From assembly GCA_022823085.1 (NCBI GenBank), contig JAJDXV010000100.1, positions 1-61,377 of the forward strand: DNA of 61,377 nt. The letters run 5' to 3'. The position numbers and the translations under genes are program-made. The notes beneath the pieces were generated by a model. The model did not search any database, was not told the DNA's origin, and was given only the letters and a program-made list of their open reading frames with translations. This document shows positions 55,224-61,377 of the stretch, one piece after another; the stretch's first letter is position 1; the number at the start of each line of letters is the position of its first letter. Source of the stretch: Candidatus Poribacteria bacterium. Lineage in GTDB: Bacteria; Poribacteria; WGA-4E; WGA-3G.

Positions 55224-55342
55224 GATATGTTTATTTCTTCATATTTTAGCATAAAATCACTTTGCTTTCAAAGTCTTCTGTTGTTGCGGGTGTGTAAAGT
55301 TTTTGGCAGCATATTGATTTTTTTTTAATGGACAGGTTTGTG

Positions 55343-55512
55343 GACATAGCACTCCGCTGGAGTGCGAGAAGGGAGCTCTCCTTTCTATAGACATATTGCT
55401 CCGCTGGAGCAAAGAGGCGTTTGGAAAGGTTAGGCTCTTCTCACGCCAGAGGCGTGATATGTCTATAGTGGCCGATGTCAGCGATAAATGCACTCCAGCG
55501 GAGTGCTATGTC
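55343..55512. repeat. Nested palindromic element
   Basis: A perfect 22-base inverted repeat (55343-55364 and 55491-55512) encloses a second perfect inverted pair CTATAGACATAT / ATATGTCTATAG (55385-55396, 55457-55468). Each arm itself contains a short palindrome of the type ACTCCGCTGGAGT. Inside are TGCTCC-GCT-GGAGCA and TCACGCC-AGA-GGCGTGA hairpins. It has no coding capacity and lies in a 500-base gene-free stretch that also holds MITE copy 2. Confidence 0.8.
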
Positions 55513-55593
55513 TTAGATCGCTCCGCCATGGTAACGCTGCCAGAATATTTACACAGCCTGTTGTTGCCAGATAATTTACGCTTGTTTATTATT

Positions 55594-55717
55594 CAGGACT
55601 TACGCACTTTTGACTGCAGTCTGTTTTCTATTCGCTGAGATTTCTCGGAAAACAGAGCGTTTTAGTGTCACAAACTGGGAAGTTTGTGCTACAAAAGAGC
55701 CGCGTGCGTAAGTCCTG
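55594..55717. mobile_element. MITE-like element, copy 2 (inverted relative to copy 1)
   Basis: 124 bases bounded by 13-base inverted repeats CAGGACTTACGCA (55594-55606) and TGCGTAAGTCCTG (55705-55717). Its reverse complement shares GCTCTTTTGTA-CACAA, TTTGTGACAC, AACGCT and TGTTTTC blocks with copy 1. It ends six bases after the stop codon of the ABC permease gene. Confidence 0.8.
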
Positions 55718-55723
55718 TCATTG

Positions 55724-57523
55724 CTAAATTCGGAAAATTTCGCCTAACTTTCCGCCGAGTACACGTCCTGCGCCCAAGAGACACGCAATCAGGATTAACA
55801 TCCCTACCACACCCAACGCGCTTGCCGTATACGGACCGTGGTCGGGACGTTGCGAGAGTGCCCAGATCGCTTTTGTGATCGGATAGTACTTATCCTGCAT
55901 TGCTAAGATGAGACTGTCACTGACCTCTAACATAGAGAACGAAAAAACAAGGATCGCACCGGCGAGGATATTCGCGATAACCAAAGGTAACGTAATCTTA
56001 TATAGTGTCCGAAGCGGTGTCGCTCCCATGTTTTGTGATGCTTCTTCGTAAGACACACTTGTCTGCTGGAGCCCAGCATAGATGGAACGTAGCATATACG
56101 GCAATCGTCGTACGGCGTAACTGATAATTAGCAGAAACGTCGGGTTCTTCCGCGGGTCTATGACAGCAACCAATCCGTCAGGGAAATATCGCAGTAAAAG
56201 CGTTGTATCGGCGAAGCTACCCATATATCCGAACGCGATTGCAACCCCCGGCAACGCTAACGGCAACATCGCGATAGCATCCAACAAATTTTGGAACGGG
56301 AGACGTTTACGGGTTAATAGATAAGATACCACAACGCCGATTAAGAGTGCTAATAAGGTGCTGAAAATACTATATTTAAGACTGTTGAGGATACTCGGTA
56401 ATGTGTCGTCGTGTGTGAAGGTCTCGATATAGTGTGCGAAAGTCCACGATTTGGGTAAAACGCTCAACTGCCACTGGCTCGCATCTGGTGTTAAAGAGAC
56501 GAGGATGACGCTAATATGTGGTAAGAGTGCCATAAACGTCAACCCGCCGATGAAGAGATAGATAATGCTACGCATGCCCCATCTTGCGTCCGTTTCGCGT
56601 GAAGTCACGTGTCCTCTACCGAGCATCTCATAGTGTTTACTCCCTGTCCAGCGTTTGGAAACATAGAAGGCGAGTGCTGTCAGGACAATGATCAAGACAA
56701 CGAGCGCGTACCCCATCGGGTTGGTGTTCGCCTCAGTCACTTGTCGGAAGATTCGTACCGCGACAACGTCATTGTAATTGAACATCAAAGGTGTACCGAG
56801 ATCGGTAAACGCCCAGATAAAAACGAGGATCGCACCCGCGAAGTACCCCGGCATCATTAACGGGAGTGTTATCTGACGGAAGACTTGGAAACGCGATGCG
56901 CCCATATTTTCCGCGGCTTCCTCTAAACTCGGATCAACGTTTGCGAGTGCTGCGACGATGTTGAGATACATGATCGGATACAGGTGCAGCGTTGAAAGCA
57001 TTACCACGCCCCAGAAACCACCAGCGAACCAGTCAATCGTTCCGGTCATATCAATGAGTCCGAGTTTTACGAGAAACATGTTGATGCTTCCGTATAATCC
57101 GAACAACTTCTGCATGCCGATCGCACCCACAAAAGGCGGCATAATCATTGGGATTAGGATGACAGAGCGTAACATATTGCGCCCCGGGTATCGGAAGCGC
57201 GTCAGAAAATAGGCGAGCGGAAGGCTGATGATGCTCGTTACGATCGTGACCATTATACCGATATTGAAACTGTTGATAACCAGTTCGCGGATATTCGGAT
57301 CGGTCACCATCAGCTTGAAGTAGGCGAGCGTGAATTTACTTTCTATCCAGAACGCTTCTTTGAAAACATAGAGGAGGGGATATATGAGAAATACGAGAAA
57401 GAAAAGCACTGTCAATCCGAGGATAAGGGTGACTGACGGTGTTAAATCGTATCTTCTTTTAATTTTTTCCATAAAAGACAGGTTTGTGTAGGGGTTCACT
57501 TCTGTCTTCGACTGATTCAGCAT
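55724..57523 (-). CDS. Fused iron(III)-type ABC transporter permease
   Basis: 599 residues, two permease halves in one chain with about 12 transmembrane helices, as in FbpB/ThiP-like transporters. Each half carries the EAA loop that docks the ATPase: LEEAAENMGASRFQVFRQITLP and YEEASQNMGATPLRTLYKITLP. Relatives move Fe3+, thiamine or similar solutes from a periplasmic binding protein. Neither binding protein nor ATPase is next to it: a MITE abuts its 3' end and a terminator repeat lies upstream. Partner genes may have been displaced or lie elsewhere. A palindromic operator-like site precedes it. Confidence 0.9.
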   Translation of the reverse strand: MLNQSKTEVNPYTNLSFMEKIKRRYDLTPSVTLILGLTVLFFLVFLIYPLLYVFKEAFWIESKFTLAYFKLMVTDPNIRELVINSFNIGIMVTIVTSIISLPLAYFLTRFRYPGRNMLRSVILIPMIMPPFVGAIGMQKLFGLYGSINMFLVKLGLIDMTGTIDWFAGGFWGVVMLSTLHLYPIMYLNIVAALANVDPSLEEAAENMGASRFQVFRQITLPLMMPGYFAGAILVFIWAFTDLGTPLMFNYNDVVAVRIFRQVTEANTNPMGYALVVLIIVLTALAFYVSKRWTGSKHYEMLGRGHVTSRETDARWGMRSIIYLFIGGLTFMALLPHISVILVSLTPDASQWQLSVLPKSWTFAHYIETFTHDDTLPSILNSLKYSIFSTLLALLIGVVVSYLLTRKRLPFQNLLDAIAMLPLALPGVAIAFGYMGSFADTTLLLRYFPDGLVAVIDPRKNPTFLLIISYAVRRLPYMLRSIYAGLQQTSVSYEEASQNMGATPLRTLYKITLPLVIANILAGAILVFSFSMLEVSDSLILAMQDKYYPITKAIWALSQRPDHGPYTASALGVVGMLILIACLLGAGRVLGGKLGEIFRI

Positions 57524-57573
57524 CGCTTTCTCCGACCTTCTATATGCACGGAACGTTTTAGATTCTACATCTG

Positions 57574-57601
57574 TAGGGTATTTCTTAATAATTATACCCT
57601 A
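57574..57601 (-). promoter_or_regulatory. Operator-like inverted repeat over a TATAAT box
   Basis: On the minus strand TAGGGTAT (57601-57594) and its exact inverse ATACCCTA (57581-57574) flank an AT-rich 12-base centre that includes TATAAT (57596-57591). It lies about 50 bases upstream of the permease ATG. No good -35 was found. It looks like a dimeric-repressor site, but the regulator is unknown. Confidence 0.45.
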
Positions 57602-57636
57602 TACACTGCCGAATTGCATATATTTTTTCCTTCAGC

Positions 57637-57803
57637 AAAAAAAGAGGCGTGATGGCATTCGGCAATAAACCGACTTACCATCACACCTCGTGTTTTATTT
57701 TTCGCTAACCTTCATAGAGATGAACACAGGTCCCAAGCCTTGGACTCTTTAACGGTGCACGCTTGATATAACTCGTCTACCTCAGAGGCATACCTACTCT
57801 GGC
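57637..57803 (-). repeat. Decayed copy of the DGR 3' end (terminator plus peptide tail), copy A
   Basis: Same-strand imperfect repeat of 59407-59573. It holds a rho-independent terminator (12-bp stem GAGGTGTGATGG / CCATCACGCCTC with one wobble on the minus strand, then T7 at 57643-57637). Upstream of it is the remnant of a reading frame ending RYASEVDELYQACTVKESKA and a TGA stop, closely matching the frame tail in copy B. The stem also terminates the small gene at 57808-58026. Confidence 0.8.
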
Positions 57804-57807
57804 GACC

Positions 57808-58026
57808 TCAATGGGCGTGCGCCTTCCCTGTCACTTCTACAATCACAGGGAATCCTTCATAAATTGCCTGATTTTTAAGTGCTTGCACTATAGGGAAATC
57901 TGGACCTTCCACATAAACCTGTAAAGTATCGGAATCTTCACAACGACCGATACCTACCCCGACAAAACCTTCTTCGGACAAGTAACGGGCTGTGAAGTCT
58001 TTTTTCGCTTCCAAAATCGTTTTCAT
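57808..58026 (-). CDS. Small protein with a GVGIG-type N-terminal domain
   Basis: 72 residues. The pattern ILEAKKDFTARYLSEEGFVGVGIG, LQVYVEGPD and GFPVIVEVTGKA resembles the short alpha/beta domain found at the front of some trypsin-like or bacterial inhibitor-like proteins, here standing alone. The start follows AAGGAGTTGACAAATG closely (AAGGAG, nine bases). Its stop lies a few bases before repeat copy A and its terminator. Function unknown. Confidence 0.6.
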   Translation of the reverse strand: MKTILEAKKDFTARYLSEEGFVGVGIGRCEDSDTLQVYVEGPDFPIVQALKNQAIYEGFPVIVEVTGKAHAH

Positions 58027-58164
58027 TTGTCAACTCCTTATGGACCAACAATAACCGTAGTATGCAAGGACTGGTCTATAGGGTTCGCGTAAGTCCCCTT
58101 TGGGTCTCCGTTGTTGCTGCCTCCAAAAAGCAGAACTATAGGTTCAGGAAACTCACGGAAAACG

Positions 58165-59259
58165 TTACCGTTTCAGCCAGTGATGAAACACGACTTCTTT
58201 ATCGGCAGGTTCAACCACGCGCAACACAACTTTACCATTTTCCAGAAAATCTATGACCATGAAGCCGGTATGTTCATGGGCAAATAGCGTATTGTCCCCA
58301 TCCCCCACGCGCGATAGTTTTGAACCAGCACCACTGACCAGGAGATAATCGGTAGTACGTCCCTTCAAAACCTGCAGAGAATGATCATGTCCGGCAGCAT
58401 AGATTAACAGAGGTGTCTTGCCTGTTCCCAATATCGAAAACGCGTCGTTGAGATGATTTATCATGGACTTGTAGTGCTTTCCATTGAGATCCTGGCGATT
58501 AAACACAGGCCTCTTCGACTGACCGTGTTTCCCATACGATTCTATTGGATGGTGTCCGACGACAACAGCCGGCAGTTCGGTCATTAATAGCTTTTTGAGG
58601 TCCGCTATGATTGTCTCGGGATCTTTGCGTGGTTTTTGATATTTATGAAGCCACCACTGCGTATCCAAGACAATCAGTCGAACGGCGGGCGCGGTTGTGG
58701 GAAGTTCCAGCATTCTAGGCCCTGGCTTACCACACTCGGGTAGAAAAACGGGGTGCTCACGTTGAGGCCTTGTCTCAAGGCGTTTCTTGATGAATTCCTC
58801 TTGCGCCATAAGTGTAATATGTCCACCTTTGCGTCCCTTTTCCCAGTCGTGGTTGCCGGGGATGAACAGGCCGTGTGCTTGACTTGCTTCGACGACAGCT
58901 AACTGTGGACCCAGTTTGGCATCCGCCTCGTGACGCTTCTTTTGCGTTAAGCCTTGATCATACATATTATCGCCTAAAAAAACGATACTGGTTTTTTCAG
59001 CGTACTTTTTCGCCCATTCGCCGAGTGTTTTAAGAACCGGTTCGCCATTTTTCGGTTCCCCTGCATCTCCGATTAGGATAATCCGATATTTGATTGGCGT
59101 ATTAATCTCAACATCTGATTCCTGAGTTTTAGACAGATCAGGTGCATAATATGGTTTTATGTGGCTGCTGGGACCACCACATCCTATAAGTGCCAAAAGG
59201 CAAGAAAACAAGACGGCAATAACGAAGAGGTTCCTGAAGTGTTGATGAACTTTTAGCAT
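58165..59259 (-). CDS. Lipoprotein metallophosphoesterase
   Basis: 364 residues. A lipobox (LLALIGC, Cys27) marks it as a lipoprotein. Calcineurin-like metal-site motifs follow in order: GDAGEPKNG, FLGDNMYDQG, GNHDWEKG, VVVGHHPIES and AGHDHSLQ. The enzyme would hydrolyse phosphoesters at the periplasmic or outer face. It stands alone between two direct repeats (copies A and B). Substrate is not predictable. Confidence 0.9.
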   Translation of the reverse strand: MLKVHQHFRNLFVIAVLFSCLLALIGCGGPSSHIKPYYAPDLSKTQESDVEINTPIKYRIILIGDAGEPKNGEPVLKTLGEWAKKYAEKTSIVFLGDNMYDQGLTQKKRHEADAKLGPQLAVVEASQAHGLFIPGNHDWEKGRKGGHITLMAQEEFIKKRLETRPQREHPVFLPECGKPGPRMLELPTTAPAVRLIVLDTQWWLHKYQKPRKDPETIIADLKKLLMTELPAVVVGHHPIESYGKHGQSKRPVFNRQDLNGKHYKSMINHLNDAFSILGTGKTPLLIYAAGHDHSLQVLKGRTTDYLLVSGAGSKLSRVGDGDNTLFAHEHTGFMVIDFLENGKVVLRVVEPADKEVVFHHWLKR

Positions 59260-59406
59260 TTCTTTTTTAATCTCCTATTGATATACTAACGCCAACTCGG
59301 TTAGGATGGACGTAAGCTGAGGTTCTTCATTTATTGATAAATTGGCAGAAAGAACGACACCGACATGCGACACTTCCTGACTGCCCGTAATTAACCTTAG
59401 CATTTG

Positions 59407-59573
59407 AAAAAAAGAGGTGTGATGGCATTCGGCAGAAAGCCTACTCACCATCACGCCTCGGATTGTATCTTCGGCTCATCTCAGAGAGATGAACTCAGGT
59501 CCCAAGCCTTGGACTCTTCAAAGGTGCACGCTTGATATGACTCGCCTACCTCGGAGGCATACCAACTCTGGCA
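59407..59573 (-). repeat. DGR 3' end with terminator, repeat copy B
   Basis: Partner of 57637-57803, same orientation and length. Minus-strand stem GAGGCGTGATGG / CCATCACACCTC (59459-59448, 59425-59414) is followed by T7 (59413-59407), a rho-independent terminator for the retroelement transcript. Upstream it encodes the tail YASEVGESYQACTFEESKAW followed by DLSSSL and a stop. Confidence 0.82.
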
Positions 59574-59771
59574 ATCCGAAAATGCTTTTTCGACAAGAGT
59601 CTTCGCACAACGGAATCCGATGTTGTTGTTCGTATTCGTTGGCGTATTGTTGTTGCGGTTGGCGACGCGCACGTTATTTGCATTATTGTTCCAGGCACCG
59701 CCGCGCAGCACGCGGGAACCTCGGCTTGAAACCTCGTGGGCTTCCAACGTGAGAACGCCGGAAAGCGGCAC
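59481..59771 (-). other. Reading frame spanning the DGR template repeat
   Basis: A 96-codon frame (GTG start) across the template. Residues 20-57 read like the C-terminal variable segment of a formylglycine-generating-enzyme-type C-type-lectin domain (RVLRGGAW ... ANR ... GFRCAK), then a ~40-residue tail. No ribosome site or independent start is convincing, and the Asn run is what a template looks like, so this is probably a non-translated template RNA whose frame mirrors the target. The tail's codon-level conservation in copy A leaves open that it was once coding. Confidence 0.5.
59601..59732 (-). repeat. DGR template repeat (TR)
   Basis: On the minus strand the template decodes as a lectin-fold tail with 13 Asn codons (all AAC or AAT) within 23 residues: WNNNANN, ANRNNNTP and TNTNNNIGFRCAK. 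Between 59690 and 59619 there are 32 adenines in 72 bases. Adenine-specific mutagenesis of AAY codons changes residues without making stop codons, the hallmark of DGR templates. The 3' end (TCGCACAACGGAA on the plus strand, 59603-59615) is identical to the last 13 bases of the window, which lie in the target gene. TR limits are approximate; the 5' limit cannot be set without the full variable repeat. Confidence 0.85.
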
Positions 59772-59837
59772 GCTTTAGATTGATCTGTCTACAATCGAAA
59801 ATCTATCGGGCGAGGGAACCTCGCCCCTACACATGTA

Positions 59838-60896
59838 TCAGGAACGCCGAAAAATGGTCTGCGAAAAGATTGCCCGGCGGAGCCCATAAGTATCCGCATG
59901 CTTGACATGTCCGAGCCAACTTTGGACCGCGTGATTCACATCGTCCCACGAAATTTTGCCATGCTCGTAATCTTCTCGCAGCCGCCGTAATCGCCGTCTG
60001 GCACGCCGCACAGAAGATGGACGAAGCCTACGATGCGTCGGAAAAACCTGATACCCCAGAAAATCTGTGCCATCTTTGATAGGAAAAACTTGGCACTTGT
60101 GGGCGTGTAACCTTAGACGCAACCGTGCCAAGTAGGCATCCATCTCCGCTTTCACTTGGTGTAGACGTGCTTTATCCCTCTCAAGCACGACAAAATCATC
60201 CATATAGCGGATGTAGGACCGGCATCTTAGGTCTTCTTTAACGAAATGATCAAACCCGTTAAGGTAGATATTCGCAAAGAACTGGCTCGTCAGATTACCG
60301 ATGGGAATACCGCGCCGACGGTTGAGCGGCGTTAGCAGATCATCGCCTTCAAAAAATTCATGGACATATTCTTGTGGATTGCTGCTATCAACGATGAGAT
60401 CGATCAACCACAACACTTGTGTATCCCGAATCTTTCGGCGAAACTGCGTCTTAAGGATCTCATGGTCAATAGAAGGAAAATACTTTTTGATGTCACACTT
60501 CAGAACGTAGGTATTCTTGCGGCTGAATTCGGTGAACCGGTCCACCGCTTTGTGGGTCCCCTTGCCTTTTCGACAGGCGTAAGTATCAAAGATGAACGTC
60601 GGATCGAAAATCGGCTCAATGACATTGCAGAGGGCGTGATGTACGACTCTGTCCCGGTAGGGTGCCGCGCTAATCTTCCGTAACTTCGGTTCATAGACGT
60701 GAAACTCATAATAGGGTCCCGGGCGATATATCTGCGTTTGCAACTCCTCTTGTAAACGATACAATTCTTTTTCCAGATGGAAGTTGAACTGCGCGACTGC
60801 TGCCTGAAACCGCTTTCCGCGCTGCGCCTTCCGGGCGGCACTGAGGAGGTTCTCAAACGAACAAATTTTTTGAAAAAAACGGTTGTGCGTTTTCAT
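59838..60896 (-). CDS. DGR reverse transcriptase
   Basis: 352 residues from the ATG that overlaps the avd stop (ATGA); an ATG nine codons upstream also exists. RT motifs: [31 protein letters not shown] (Asp135, motif 3), [21 protein letters not shown] with IGNLTSQ (199-205), the catalytic YMDD (231-234) and [10 protein letters not shown]. The I-G-x-x-x-S-Q in motif 4, in place of Q-G-x-x-x-S-P of group II intron and retron enzymes, is diagnostic of diversity-generating retroelements. There is no maturase or endonuclease domain. It copies the template RNA with adenine errors and delivers the cDNA to the target's variable repeat. Confidence 0.95.
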   Translation of the reverse strand: MKTHNRFFQKICSFENLLSAARKAQRGKRFQAAVAQFNFHLEKELYRLQEELQTQIYRPGPYYEFHVYEPKLRKISAAPYRDRVVHHALCNVIEPIFDPTFIFDTYACRKGKGTHKAVDRFTEFSRKNTYVLKCDIKKYFPSIDHEILKTQFRRKIRDTQVLWLIDLIVDSSNPQEYVHEFFEGDDLLTPLNRRRGIPIGNLTSQFFANIYLNGFDHFVKEDLRCRSYIRYMDDFVVLERDKARLHQVKAEMDAYLARLRLRLHAHKCQVFPIKDGTDFLGYQVFPTHRRLRPSSVRRARRRLRRLREDYEHGKISWDDVNHAVQSWLGHVKHADTYGLRRAIFSQTIFRRS

Positions 60897-61240
60897 GATG
60901 CGTTTGATTGGCTCCGTATCCATCCACCGACCAATTTGCCGACTTCGTTGATCTCACCGGAGATGTAGGCATACTGCTTTGGTGAAAGCAACTTGAAGTC
61001 GTGGCAGATCCGAATCAAGTAACGAAGTTTCTCCAATTGCACGTTAGTTTTCCGTAGCAAAGGCAGTCGATCCCGGGTATAAGTGGCTTCAATGAGCAGT
61101 TCAAGCGTATCCAATGCGAGGTTCACAGTTCTGTCTCCGAGGGTGAACTTCTGGGAACGCGGAAATTTCTCCACACGTCCCAGAAGCCATATAATCACAT
61201 CGTAGAGTTTAGGAACAGCTTGAACGGTTGATGCTGCCAT
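60893..61240 (-). CDS. avd: DGR accessory variability determinant (Avd-like four-helix protein)
   Basis: 115 residues, all-helical: [45 protein letters not shown] helices, then [35 protein letters not shown]. The FPR-Q-FTLGDR segment and helix pattern match the Avd/S23-like four-helix-bundle family that forms a pentamer and binds the RT and template RNA. It is translationally coupled to the RT gene by ATGA. It lies between the target gene and RT, the usual place for avd. Confidence 0.9.
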   Translation of the reverse strand: MAASTVQAVPKLYDVIIWLLGRVEKFPRSQKFTLGDRTVNLALDTLELLIEATYTRDRLPLLRKTNVQLEKLRYLIRICHDFKLLSPKQYAYISGEINEVGKLVGGWIRSQSNAS

Positions 61241-61278
61241 TTTTTAGCATAAAGTTTTGTAATTGTCAGTTAAGTAGT

Positions 61279-61318
61279 CCCCAATTTTGGGGCAGCCCCA
61301 CCTGCTACGCAGGTGGGG
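61279..61318. promoter_or_regulatory. Tandem hairpins downstream of the DGR variable repeat
   Basis: CCCCACCTGC-TAC-GCAGGTGGGG (61296-61318) is a perfect 10-bp stem with a 3-base loop; beside it CCCCAATTTTGGGG (61279-61292) is a perfect 6-bp stem with a 2-base loop. In phage BPP-1-type elements a GC-rich hairpin or cruciform just 3' of the variable repeat promotes target recognition. These lie 33-72 bases after the target stop. They could alternatively act as a terminator. Confidence 0.65.
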
Positions 61319-61350
61319 AATAAGGTGTAAAGTAATTAAGAGTTAAGTAG

Positions 61351-61377
61351 TTACTGAACAGCCCTCGCACAACGGAA
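61351..61377 (-). CDS. Last codons of the DGR target gene (variable lectin-fold protein)
   Basis: The final 27 bases decode on the minus strand as FRCARAVQ and stop, with the rest beyond the right edge. G-FRCA[RK] is the end of the formylglycine-generating-enzyme-type C-type-lectin fold, and 13 bases (61365-61377) are identical to the 3' end of the template repeat. This strongly suggests that the variable repeat of the target lies immediately outside the window. Too little is visible to say more. Confidence 0.65.
   Translation of the reverse strand, partial: FRCARAVQ

Noticed and set aside
55257..55638. Short frames in the palindrome and MITE region
   Set aside because: They arise from inverted-repeat sequence, lack ribosome sites and have no protein-like features.
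59489..59752. 87-codon plus-strand frame opposite the template repeat
   Set aside because: It is the antisense of the AAY-rich template, giving a Cys-rich artefact.
59838..60896. Group II intron or retron reverse transcriptase
   Set aside because: Motif 4 is IGNLTSQ rather than QG-x3-SP, no maturase domain or intron RNA is visible, and avd plus a template repeat are adjacent.

Overview
The window is a gene-dense bacterial chromosome segment, roughly half G+C. It comes from a Gram-negative-type (diderm) organism: it encodes TolC, a secretin, a TonB-dependent receptor and lipoproteins. The gene mix (S55/SpoIVB-type secreted peptidases, secreted propeller proteins, a PilM-flavoured type II secretion system, heptamer intergenic repeats) resembles uncultured Candidatus Poribacteria or a related deep lineage. 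That placement is an inference; no rRNA gene is present to settle it.

Layout. 1-2.2 kb: remnant of a defence island (3' end of a type I restriction specificity gene, a nucleotidyltransferase-like fragment, and a HigBA-like toxin-antitoxin pair whose toxin has no visible start codon). 2.3-7.7 kb: acetyl-CoA synthetase, a lone TPP-binding decarboxylase alpha subunit, a primary-type sigma factor, an Fe-S carrier (NfuA-like) and a beta-RFAP-synthase-like GHMP protein. 7.8-12.2 kb (minus): TolC, adaptor and ABC-ATPase export operon that ends in a truncated S55-peptidase fragment instead of a permease. 12.6-18.2 kb: membrane-anchored pseudo-caspase/PEGA protein, TruD, a ferredoxin-membrane fusion, BioA. 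18.3-22.4 kb: secreted propeller and S55 peptidase. 22.9-32.9 kb: glycerol kinase, an NtrB/NtrC-like two-component pair, rhodanese, TonB receptor, a class II terpene-cyclase-like protein with a glycosyltransferase. 33.0-47.2 kb (minus): near-complete type II secretion operon, order E-F-G-H-I-J-K-L-M-D, with dispersed repeats between the genes. 47.5-54.7 kb (minus): HEAT protein, DUF3352-like protein, a two-subunit sodium:solute symporter, an ATPase-nuclease and a phosphoheptose isomerase. 55.2-59.6 kb: repeat-rich region with a fused iron-type ABC permease and a lipoprotein phosphoesterase.

The standout system is at 59.4-61.4 kb: a compact diversity-generating retroelement (DGR) on the minus strand. 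In transcription order it has the last codons of a variable target gene (cut by the window edge), two hairpins, an Avd-type accessory gene, a DGR-class reverse transcriptase, an adenine-rich template repeat and a terminator. A second, decayed copy of its 3' end (terminator plus peptide tail) lies 1.77 kb away.

Repeats are a major theme: two copies of a ~120-bp MITE-like element with AGGACTTACGCA ends, heptamer arrays, an intergenic element found in both orientations inside the secretion operon, and nested palindromes at 55.3-55.5 kb. No tRNA, rRNA or CRISPR array was recognised.
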